DNA of 64,000 nucleotides from contig AP018180.1 of the NCBI GenBank assembly GCA_002368155.1, positions 2,203,947-2,267,946 of the forward strand, given 5' to 3'. The stretch's first letter is position 1. Every line of letters starts with the position of its first letter. A program made the position numbers and the translations under genes. This stretch comes from Nostoc carneum NIES-2107 (GTDB taxonomy: Bacteria > Cyanobacteriota > Cyanobacteriia > Cyanobacteriales > Nostocaceae). Positions 9,100 to 15,325 of this stretch are shown here, in pieces. Below the pieces are notes generated by a model that was not told where the DNA came from, searched no databases, and was given only the letters and a program-made list of their open reading frames with translations.

Positions 9100-9172
9100 T
9101 TGGGGAAAAGGTTAAAGGGTAAGGGTTAAAGGTTTTTTCTTGCCCCTTTTACCCTTCCCCCCTTAACCGACA
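9100..9172. repeat. Right (inverted) copy of the ~65-bp repeat
   Basis: Reads GGTTAAAGGTTTTTTCTTGC, then CCCTTTTACCC and CCTTAACCGACA, the reverse complement of 5920-5985. The end nearest the ATPase pseudogene stops 4 bp before the first codon of its surviving frame, so the repeat may have replaced that gene's promoter. Confidence 0.7.
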
Positions 9173-9176
9173 AGTA

Positions 9177-9690
9177 TTGACAGTTATATTGTCAAGCCAA
9201 TGGCATCATCTATCTGTGCAAGATGTCACTCGGCATTTAGAGACAAATTTAGAAACGGGTTTAACCTCTGCGGTTGCAGCACAAAAACGAGAGCGCTTTG
9301 GTGCTAACGAACTGAAGGGCAAACCAGGGAAAAGTCCATTGCTACGATTTCTCCTACAATTTAACTAACCGTTGCTGTACATCTTGTTGATTGCGGGAGC
9401 TATCAAGGCGTTTTTGGGACTGGTAAGGGTATTGTAGTGGCGATTGGAGAAACCACAGAAACCGGGCGGATTTCCCAACTCATGGAGCAAGGAACTAGCC
9501 TGAAAACTCCACTCACCCGCAAGTTTGATAAATTTAGCCGGACTTTGCTGTACATCATTTTAGGGATAGCAGCATTGATGTTTGCCGTTGGCTTGGGATA
9601 TGGCTACTCCTGGGGAGAAATGTTTGAAGCTGCGATCGCTTTTGCTGTGAGTGCCATTCCCGAAGGATTACCAGCAGTAGTTACAGTATT
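9177..9690 (+). pseudogene. Remnant of a P-type cation-transporting ATPase
   Basis: Frame one gives the cation-ATPase N-terminus: WHHLSVQDVTRHLETNLETG, then a stretch ending RFGANELKGKPGKSPLLRF and LLQFN. It is cut by TAA at 9366-9368 where the family normally has Gln (CAA to TAA), yet homology continues in the same frame as PLLYILLIAGAIKAFLG. Near 9417 it jumps frame to GTGKGIVVAIGETTETGRIS, skipping most of the actuator region. It then reads LMEQGTSLKTPLTRKFDKFS, two membrane helices and AIPEGLPAVVTV. At that point the sequence runs into TTACGAA tandem repeats, and the DKTGTLT phosphorylation site and everything beyond are missing. One nonsense change, one internal deletion with frameshift and a lost C-terminus make this a decayed gene. 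Confidence 0.85.
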
Positions 9691-9709
9691 ACGAATTACG
9701 AATTACGAA
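9689..9709. repeat. TTACGAA heptamer tandem repeat at the pseudogene breakpoint
   Basis: Three perfect TTACGAA units followed by TTACCAA. The repeat begins exactly where homology to the cation ATPase ends, suggesting that it marks the deletion junction. Confidence 0.7.
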
Positions 9710-9996
9710 TTACCAATTGGCATTAGAACCATTGTTACCACCAAAGTGACCTAGAACCCTTTTATAAGTCGGGTTTTAATTAAGAAATCAAGAACAGATC
9801 CTATCTAGGCTCTAGATAAACTCTCAGGATAGAACCACACATCTGACGAACAGTTTGTTTCTTGTTTTTCCCAAGGAACATAGCCTCAAAATAAGACTTG
9901 CGCTACCCAATGTCTCCCCTTTTTCAAAATAGGGGAGGCTTGGGGAGGCGTATTAACTGTTAACAGCTATCAAACCCAGAATTGAAGGATAGCACC

Positions 9997-10779
9997 ATGC
10001 CTGAATATCTGACCATCTCTACTTCAGATTTGATACATAGCCTCAAACTATCTTCTCAGATTCCTGATGTTGTCAACACTATCTTGTCTCGACAAATCAT
10101 TAACGATACGGCACAGGAAGCTGGGATTGAAGTTACAGAAGCACAATTACAAGAAGAAGGAGACAAACTCAGGTTAGATAAAAAACTCGTTACTGCAAAA
10201 GAAACTTGGGCTTGGTTAGATCAACACCATTTATCTGTTAAAGATTTTGAGGAATTAGTCTATAACAGCCTCATTGCTAAGAAGTTGGCGAATCATCTAT
10301 TTTCGGCTCAAGTCGAAAAGTTCTTTTATGACAACCGACTAGATTATGATGCTGCTGTTACCTACGAAGTCATCTTCGAGGATAGAGGCTTGGCTTTAGA
10401 ACTTTTTTATGCTCTGGAAGAAGAGGAAGTAACATTTCCAGAAATAGCTCGTTTATATATTGCAGATCCAGAACTGCGTCGTACTTATGGGTATCAAGGA
10501 GTGCGATACCGCAAAGATTTTCGTCCAGAAATTGCTGCTGCTGTATTTGCGAGTTATCCCCCAGGCATTCTCAAGCCAATTACAACACAAAAGGGTGTGT
10601 ATTTAGTTTGGCTAGAAGAAATAATTCAACCAGAGTTAAATGAGAACCTCCGGGAACAAATCATTAACAGACTTTTTTCTGTTTGGTTAAAAAAGCAAAT
10701 AGAAAGTAAAGCAATGATTACACAACTAAATTTAGATATAAATTTACGATTACAAGAAGAAGTACTTCAGCAAGCTTAG
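9997..10779 (+). CDS. SurA/PpiC-like peptidylprolyl isomerase at the head of the RiPP locus
   Basis: The 260-residue protein has an N-terminal SurA-type helical region (LSRQIINDTAQEAGIEVTEA, then helices up to about residue 120) and a C-terminal parvulin-like part (VTFPEIARLYIADPELRRTYG .. AAVFASYPPGILKPI .. KGVYLVWLEEI). Such isomerases aid proline isomerisation or chaperone secreted proteins. In cyanobacteria, relatives are often found beside HlyD/ABC peptide exporters, though no signal peptide is visible here and no exporter is in the window. The frame opens at TTG 9982, but GAAGGA at 9984-9989 is spaced for ATG 9997, which is preferred. A terminator-like hairpin follows, separating it from the precursor genes. 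Catalytic competence of the parvulin part cannot be judged by eye. Confidence 0.7.
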   Translation: MPEYLTISTSDLIHSLKLSSQIPDVVNTILSRQIINDTAQEAGIEVTEAQLQEEGDKLRLDKKLVTAKETWAWLDQHHLSVKDFEELVYNSLIAKKLANHLFSAQVEKFFYDNRLDYDAAVTYEVIFEDRGLALELFYALEEEEVTFPEIARLYIADPELRRTYGYQGVRYRKDFRPEIAAAVFASYPPGILKPITTQKGVYLVWLEEIIQPELNENLREQIINRLFSVWLKKQIESKAMITQLNLDINLRLQEEVLQQA

Positions 10780-10850
10780 TTTTTATTTTAGGTATTTGAT
10801 TCATATTTATTATGAATTAAAACCATCATATAAGCACAAAAATTTTATCG

Positions 10851-10890
10851 CCTGAGCAATGTAAATCTTTGCATTGTTCAGGTTTTACTG
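10851..10890 (+). terminator. Hairpin and T-rich tail after the isomerase gene
   Basis: CCTGAGCAATG (10851-10861) pairs with CATTGTTCAGG (10872-10882), 11 bp with one G-U pair, followed at once by TTTTACTGTATTTT. This has the layout of an intrinsic terminator and separates the isomerase gene from the first precursor. Confidence 0.7.
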
Positions 10891-10978
10891 TATTTTATTA
10901 GTATATAAACTATCAATATTTAAATAAAAAATGAGAAAATTTTGTGGATATTTTATATAGAAAATAGCGTAAATCCCC

Positions 10979-11006
10979 TTGACTTTTTCTGTAAATACTT
11001 TAATGT
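10979..11006 (+). promoter_or_regulatory. Possible promoter of the first precursor gene
   Basis: TTGACT (10979-10984) matches a -35 hexamer in five of six positions. TAATGT lies 16 bp downstream, with TATATA slightly further on as an alternative -10. About 75 bp of leader RNA would precede the ATG at 11081. Only the -35 is a good match. Confidence 0.3.
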
Positions 11007-11080
11007 ATATATATGAGCAAAAAACAAATTGCTCTGAAAAAAATCCAGATTTAGACTAGATAATTCTCAGGAGAAAAGAA

Positions 11081-11326
11081 ATGATTATTTCTGATTTGAA
11101 CCTTTTGGAAACTGTTGAATCATCTGAAATTGTTGGTGGAAAATTCACTAGTATCTACTTCAACGAGTACTACAATATCTATAAAGATATTGATGCAAAA
11201 GCAAATGTAAAAGGTAATATTGCTACTGCTGATGCGAGTGCTTATGGTAAAAATACTTTGACTCAAGTCTTTACAACGACTACTCCATACTCTTCTCAAA
11301 GCAGTTCTGTTTCTGTTAGCGACTGA
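11081..11326 (+). CDS. Putative RiPP precursor 1 (DLSYLE-type leader, GG site)
   Basis: An 81-residue product with a strong AGGAGA ribosome-binding site. Residues 1-20, MIISDLNLLETVESSEIVGG, form a short acidic leader ending in GG and sharing the I-x-D-L-x-x-L-E spacing with the other small proteins here. The 61-residue remainder is rich in Asn, Tyr, Ala, Ser and Thr (IATADASAYGKNTLTQVF) and ends with a Ser-rich tail (SSQSSSVSVSD). It has no cysteine, so lanthionine or disulfide chemistry is excluded. The core resembles precursor 3 (11% shared motifs cannot be computed by eye, but A-x-ADA-x-A..G-x-NT-x-T and SSS-x-SV recur in both). A perfect 15-bp hairpin follows. The precursor assignment is inferred from leader, size and context. 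Confidence 0.65.
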   Translation: MIISDLNLLETVESSEIVGGKFTSIYFNEYYNIYKDIDAKANVKGNIATADASAYGKNTLTQVFTTTTPYSSQSSSVSVSD

Positions 11327-11361
11327 TAATTAAAGTTGAATAGTTAAAGCTATTTAATCAA

Positions 11362-11397
11362 AATTATTCAGCTAGAGTAATTTCTAGCTGAATAATT
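11362..11397 (+). terminator. Perfect 15-bp hairpin after precursor 1
   Basis: AATTATTCAGCTAGA (11362-11376) and TCTAGCTGAATAATT (11383-11397) pair without mismatch around a 6-nt loop. No T-run follows, so it may act as a transcript stabiliser or partial terminator rather than a full intrinsic terminator. Confidence 0.6.
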
Positions 11398-11568
11398 CAA
11401 AATGCTTTAACCTGAGCAAGAATAACTAACTAAATCCGATTTAGTTATAAGTTTATTTATAAGAGTAGAAATAGGTTAAGCAATTAAATAGCTCTATCTT
11501 AAAACCGTAAGGTCAAAAACTGAATAAAAACAATTTTTGGATCTCTTTTAATGGCTTTTAGGAGTCAT

Positions 11569-11880
11569 ATGAATAGCTTAAAAATTCAGAATCTCAGCTT
11601 TTGCGAAACAGTAAGTGGTAGCCAAGTTCAAGGCGGAGTTTCAGAAGCTCCAAATCAGGAACTCGATTTGCTAGACTGGTTAACAAAAAACATTCCCGGA
11701 TTTGAGAAACAAACTTCAGAACAAAAAGAAGAATATTTGCTCGAAACTTTTGGCGATCGCAATAATGAAAATTACGGATATCGGGCTATAAGTCCAGATG
11801 GAAGAAAAGTTATAGGTGGAGCAACTGGACAAATAAACAACGTGAATTATGCCGTATCTTTTGCAAGAAGCTCCATTTAG
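11569..11880 (+). CDS. Putative RiPP precursor 2 (related leader, GG site)
   Basis: The frame opens at 11551, but AGGAG at 11560-11564 places the start at ATG 11569, giving 103 residues. Residues 1-23 (MNSLKIQNLSFCETV, then SGSQVQGG) follow the same leader plan (I-x-N-L-S-F-x-E, seven to eight residues, V-x-GG). The 80-residue remainder contains the acidic helical LDLLDWLTKNIPGFEKQ and EEYLLETFGDRN, then GYRAISPDGRKVIGGATGQ. It is more soluble-protein-like than the other cores. The SPDG-(R)K-VI motif recurs in the next gene. No family is recognised. It could be a precursor, or a small accessory protein that has kept a leader. Confidence 0.55.
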   Translation: MNSLKIQNLSFCETVSGSQVQGGVSEAPNQELDLLDWLTKNIPGFEKQTSEQKEEYLLETFGDRNNENYGYRAISPDGRKVIGGATGQINNVNYAVSFARSSI

Positions 11881-11901
11881 TATTTGACAGCAGGATTAAA
11901 T

Positions 11902-11930
11902 GCAATCACATTATAGTGATTGCTATTTTT
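11902..11930 (+). terminator. Intrinsic terminator after precursor 2
   Basis: GCAATCAC (11902-11909) pairs with GTGATTGC (11916-11923), perfect over 8 bp with a 6-nt loop, and is followed by TATTTTTCT. This is the standard arrangement of an intrinsic terminator. Confidence 0.75.
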
Positions 11931-11958
11931 CTCATTTCTAACAATGGGTGTTAAACCA

Positions 11959-12156
11959 ATGACTCAGCAGAAAGTTATAGTGAAACGCATAGTATCACCT
12001 GATGGCAAAGTAATCGCTGAATCAAAAAGTGTAGTTTCAACATCTGGTAATGGTGAAGATGAGATTAGTCAAAGTGTTTCAGTAAGCGTCTCATCTTGTA
12101 ATAGATCCAGCAGTTACGCAAAATCTAGTTCTTCTCATCATTCTGCCATTGATTGA
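11959..12156 (+). CDS. Ser-rich small protein in the RiPP locus
   Basis: Sixty-five residues from ATG 11959, with in-frame ATG 11944 as an alternative; GGGTG eight bases ahead favours 11959. The N-terminus is basic and strand-like (MTQQKVIVKRIVSPDGKVIA), followed by SKSVVSTSGNGEDEISQ and a Ser-rich tail with one Cys (SVSVSVSSCNRSSSYAKSSS). It lacks the DLSYLE-GG leader. The SVSVS/SSS tail resembles the tails of precursors 1 and 3, and SPDGKVI resembles precursor 2. It ends 34 bp before precursor 3 and is probably cotranscribed with it. It could be an unmodified structural peptide, a leaderless precursor or an adaptor; no assignment is made. Confidence 0.55.
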   Translation: MTQQKVIVKRIVSPDGKVIAESKSVVSTSGNGEDEISQSVSVSVSSCNRSSSYAKSSSSHHSAID

Positions 12157-12190
12157 ATTTAGTCGTCTCAAAAATTATCATGAGGTAGGT

Positions 12191-12514
12191 GTGAGCCATT
12201 TATTAATCATCTCTGACTTAAGTTATTTACAGCCAATTAACGATAGCAGTGTTGTAGTGGGTGGCTATGTTTACACTGCTACAATTACCTCAACAAAAAG
12301 TGGCTTTGGATATGCTAATGCCGATGCAGGTGCAGTTGCGATTGGTGAGAATACCTATACTAATACTCAAACAAAGACGACTGTTCAAAACGTAGGTAGC
12401 CTTAACTATAGTAGCTCCGATGCAAACGCCACAGCCTATGCAAATACTAGAAACCAAACTGCTTCATCTAAAAGTAGTAGTTCTTCCATTTCAGTTTATG
12501 TAACTAACCCTTAA
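12191..12514 (+). CDS. Putative RiPP precursor 3 (DLSYL leader, GG site)
   Basis: The frame is open from 12149, but GTG 12191 is preceded by GAGGTAGGT and yields a leader aligned with its neighbours: LLIISDLSYLQPINDSSV, then VVGG (residues 4-25). This gives 107 residues with an 82-residue core. The core is low in charge, lacks Cys and is built of small and polar residues (YANADAGAVAIGENTYTNTQ, TKTTVQNVG, SSSDANATAYANT) before a Ser-rich end (SSKSSSSSISVYVTNP). It looks like a longer relative of precursor 1. The alternating Ala/Thr/Asn pattern may favour beta structure. It lies 42 bp before the acyltransferase-TPR gene, so the two are probably on one transcript. Confidence 0.65.
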   Translation: MSHLLIISDLSYLQPINDSSVVVGGYVYTATITSTKSGFGYANADAGAVAIGENTYTNTQTKTTVQNVGSLNYSSSDANATAYANTRNQTASSKSSSSSISVYVTNP

Positions 12515-12556
12515 TCATCTCACTTCATCAGAAGATTATTGCTGAGGTAAAACGAT

Positions 12557-14299
12557 ATGCAGATTCACAAAATTGATAAGTTTGAAACATTTAAAAAAAT
12601 TAGAGAAAATTGGGATTCTGTATATACGGCTGATCCTCAAGCTCATTTCTTCTTATCTTGGGTTTGGTTATCTGGATGGTTACCTCAGACTCATGAGCCG
12701 TGGTTTATATTAGCTGCTAAACCAGATACCGAAGATTCATCTTATATTGCCTTTTTACCTCTAAAAATTTTATTAAAACACCATAATGAAGGCAGATTTG
12801 ACCCTGAAATCTGCATGGTAGGAAATAGCATGGCAGATTATACAGGACTTATTTGCCTACCAGGTTATGAAGAAAAGGTAATTCCTGCTTTTGTTACTTA
12901 CATTCAGCAACAGTTTGTCTGGTCTAGTTTCGATGTAAAAAGTATTTTAGCAACAGATACAAGGATGTCTCTGTTATTGAGGAGTTTTTCTCCAGATAGT
13001 TTTGAACTTACTCAACTTCGCATTCAAAGCGTCGATGAAAAACATCCCGATCATTATATTGCCCCTTATATCTCATTACCAAATGACTGGGATAACTATC
13101 TGCAAAACTACGTTGGTTCCAATACTCGTCAAAAAATTAGGCGTTTTTTAAGGAAAATTGAAACTTCTGATGAGTTTTATATCACCCACGTTAACGCAGA
13201 GAATGTGGAATCTCAGATAGAAATACTACTCAAGTTTTGGGAGTCGAGATGGAAGAAGCAATTTCAAAGCCGCTTTGACACAACCATAAATTACTATCGG
13301 CTGATTTTACATCATTGCTTTAAAAATAATTGTCTATATCTTCCAGTTCTGTGGCAAGGAAAGAGGCCTTTAGGAGCGATCGCCAATTTTGTTGATGTTC
13401 AGCAAAAATCTATGCTATTTGTCATCACAGGTCGCGATGAAAGCTTTAAAAATCCCCCACCTGGGCTGATTCTCCATGCTGACGCGATTCGATATGCTAT
13501 TCAAAATGGATTTAAAATTTACGACTTTTTAATGGGGAATGAAGAATATAAATATTCTTTTGGCACTAAAGAGCGCCATATTCAGCATATCGTAGTCAAA
13601 GACAAGAATTACCAAAATAGGCAACAAAATGTTCAGGAAATGCTTCCTTTAGCGCTTCAGTTAACTGTTCGAGATCATCGATCAAACCGACTCACAAAAG
13701 CTGAGTCAGGATATCGTCAGATTTTAGCATTACAGCCAAATCACCCAGAAGCATTGTATGGACTAGGTGTGTTGATGAGACAAAAGGATGAGTACCAAAC
13801 TGCTGAAATTATATTTAAAAATCTGCTTCAGGTACAGCCAAATTCCATCAAAGCTTTATTTAGCTTGGGGAATTTATACCAAATTCAAAATCAATTATCC
13901 GAAGCGATCGCCCTCTATAATCAAATCTTAACTCTACAACCAGATGCGATCGCAGCATACAATAACCTGGGCTATGCTCTCCAACAGCAAGGGAAATGGG
14001 AAGATGCGATCGCCTGCTATCAAAAAGCTTTAGAACTCCAGCCTGATTGCTTAGAAGCGGAGGTTAACCTAGCAAATGCGCTTCATGCTCAAGGAAAACT
14101 CTCCCTAGACAAACAGGCTCATTACGCAGCGCTGAACAACGATTTAGGCTGCAAATGTAGACAGCTGGGCGATTTCCAAAATGCGATCGCTTACTTTCAA
14201 CAATCCATTTCTCTCAAGCCAGACTTAAAAGCAGCACAGCATAATTTGGAACAGCTGCTTCAAGAACAAAGTGAGCGTAAAACTCTCATCTGCGCCTAG
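12557..14299 (+). CDS. GNAT/FemAB-like acyltransferase fused to TPR repeats
   Basis: A 580-residue two-part protein. Residues 1 to about 355 match the plan of the BcsL/CelD (Acetyltransf_6, FemAB-like GNAT) group: the N-terminal HFFLSWVWLSGWLPQ, a central SNTRQKIRRFLRKIE, KFWESRWKKQFQ, then YLPVLWQGKRPLGAIANFV and GLILHADAIRYAIQNGFKIY with DFLMGNEEYKYSFG. Residues about 375-575 hold at least five TPR units (ALQPNHPEALYGLGVLMRQK, DAIAAYNNLGYALQQQGKWE, and similar). GNAT-like enzymes that acylate RiPP side chains are known (selidamide pathways), so peptide acylation is a reasonable guess. The TPR part could hold the leader or a partner. An acyl-donor role is inferred only; a cell-surface or sugar acyltransferase is the alternative. 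Confidence 0.75.
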   Translation: MQIHKIDKFETFKKIRENWDSVYTADPQAHFFLSWVWLSGWLPQTHEPWFILAAKPDTEDSSYIAFLPLKILLKHHNEGRFDPEICMVGNSMADYTGLICLPGYEEKVIPAFVTYIQQQFVWSSFDVKSILATDTRMSLLLRSFSPDSFELTQLRIQSVDEKHPDHYIAPYISLPNDWDNYLQNYVGSNTRQKIRRFLRKIETSDEFYITHVNAENVESQIEILLKFWESRWKKQFQSRFDTTINYYRLILHHCFKNNCLYLPVLWQGKRPLGAIANFVDVQQKSMLFVITGRDESFKNPPPGLILHADAIRYAIQNGFKIYDFLMGNEEYKYSFGTKERHIQHIVVKDKNYQNRQQNVQEMLPLALQLTVRDHRSNRLTKAESGYRQILALQPNHPEALYGLGVLMRQKDEYQTAEIIFKNLLQVQPNSIKALFSLGNLYQIQNQLSEAIALYNQILTLQPDAIAAYNNLGYALQQQGKWEDAIACYQKALELQPDCLEAEVNLANALHAQGKLSLDKQAHYAALNNDLGCKCRQLGDFQNAIAYFQQSISLKPDLKAAQHNLEQLLQEQSERKTLICA

Positions 14300-14361
14300 T
14301 GTTAACTTCTGATAACTGATAAGTGCTGTCATACTACCTGCTTTTAGGAGGTAATTAAAAT

Positions 14362-14787
14362 ATGTCTTTATCAATTTTAGAAAAAGTTAAATGCTTCTTG
14401 ATTCGGCTGGTCAAAGATGAAAATTTCCGCACTCAACTCATGAGTGAAAAAGCTGAGGAAGTTAAAGCAGTATTAGAAAATGGCGGTTATATATTCTCGA
14501 AAGAAGAATTTGAAACAGCTACTATTAAAATCCTAGAATTAAAAGAAATAGGTCAGTTTGAAGACCTCAACGAACAAGAATTAATCGGAGCTATTGGTGG
14601 TTTGACAATTATCGAGGAGCGGTTTAAATATTGGCCCCCTAAAGGTTACCCTCGACCAATACCCAAGCCTTATCCAATTCCTTTTCCTAAACCAATAGAT
14701 CCACAACCTCAACCTCTATATGGCATAGTCATTGATCCACCTGTACAAGCCTTATATGGAGTCGTTGTACCACAAGAACTAGAGTAA
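14362..14787 (+). CDS. Nif11-leader RiPP precursor with two LYG motifs (spliceotide-type)
   Basis: A 141-residue precursor with a strong AGGAGG ribosome-binding site. Residues 1-80 form a Nif11-type leader: FLIRLVKDENFRTQL, then EEVKAVLENGGYIFSKEEFE, ending QELIGAIGG at 80. The 61-residue core is proline-rich (GYPRPIPKPYPIPFPKP) and then carries LYG at 119-121 and 131-133 in the repeated frame P-LYGIVI-DPPVQA-LYGVVV-P. XYG is the known recognition site of PlpX-type spliceases, radical SAM enzymes that excise a tyramine unit. A radical SAM/SPASM gene sits 540 bp downstream. The core has no Cys. Assignment as a splicease substrate is inference from the motif plus context, but the leader family is clear. 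Confidence 0.85.
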   Translation: MSLSILEKVKCFLIRLVKDENFRTQLMSEKAEEVKAVLENGGYIFSKEEFETATIKILELKEIGQFEDLNEQELIGAIGGLTIIEERFKYWPPKGYPRPIPKPYPIPFPKPIDPQPQPLYGIVIDPPVQALYGVVVPQELE

Positions 14788-14797
14788 AGCTAATTCA

Positions 14798-14866
14798 GGT
14801 TGTCAAAGGTCAAGAGCCCAGAGTCAAAGGCTATCTTGGACTGTGGACTTTTAACTCTTGACAACC
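14798..14866. repeat. Inverted repeat with TTGAC-rich loop between precursors
   Basis: GGTTGTCAA (14798-14806) pairs with TTGACAACC (14858-14866). The inside is made of GTCAAGAG/CTCTTGAC-type units like those at 32221-32302 and 47030-47077, so it can fold further. Its position just after the Nif11 precursor suggests that it may terminate or attenuate transcription. Confidence 0.5.
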
Positions 14867-14947
14867 CTAACACTATAATATTTGATATGGACGCGTATCA
14901 ACTGAACTTTTAAATATCAAACCAAAAAGCTTGTCCAAGGAAGACCG

Positions 14948-15286
14948 ATGCTCTCAATCCAAGATTTGTCTTATTTAGAAAATGCTCCAGAAAACCAACT
15001 AATTGCAGGTGGCGCAAGTGCGATGATCGGAGCTATTGCTTCAGCTGTTGGTGATGCTAGTCTTACTTATACTAATACCGACCTCAACTTGAAAGTTAAA
15101 AGGAATGGTGGTGTTAAATTAAAAGGGGTTGGAGTAGCTTTCGCATCTGGTGATGATTATGATGCTGATGTCTATTACTATCTAGAGGGCTTTGATAAAG
15201 TCAAGGTAAAAACTATTAATAAATATGGCCCAAATTATGAGTTAGAGATTGTGAAGATTAGAGCAATTGATAAACCAAACAAATAG
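14948..15286 (+). CDS. Putative RiPP precursor 4 (DLSYLE leader, GG site) next to the radical SAM gene
   Basis: A 112-residue product with AAGGAAG ahead of its ATG. Leader residues 1-22 (MLSIQDLSYLENAPENQL, then IAGG) are the best match to the shared plan. The 90-residue remainder begins ASAMIGAIASAVGDASL, a hydrophobic small-residue stretch like a class II bacteriocin or membrane helix, then becomes strand-like and charged (LKVKRNGGVKLKGVGVAFAS, DADVYYYLEGFDKVKVKTI). It has no Cys and no XYG, so it is not an evident splicease substrate. Thirty-nine bp separate it from the radical SAM gene, implying cotranscription. It may be a precursor, or the leader may only direct export. Confidence 0.65.
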   Translation: MLSIQDLSYLENAPENQLIAGGASAMIGAIASAVGDASLTYTNTDLNLKVKRNGGVKLKGVGVAFASGDDYDADVYYYLEGFDKVKVKTINKYGPNYELEIVKIRAIDKPNK

Positions 15287-15325
15287 CAAAATTGAGTAAC
15301 TCTCTGAAATTTTTAGGGGTGAACC

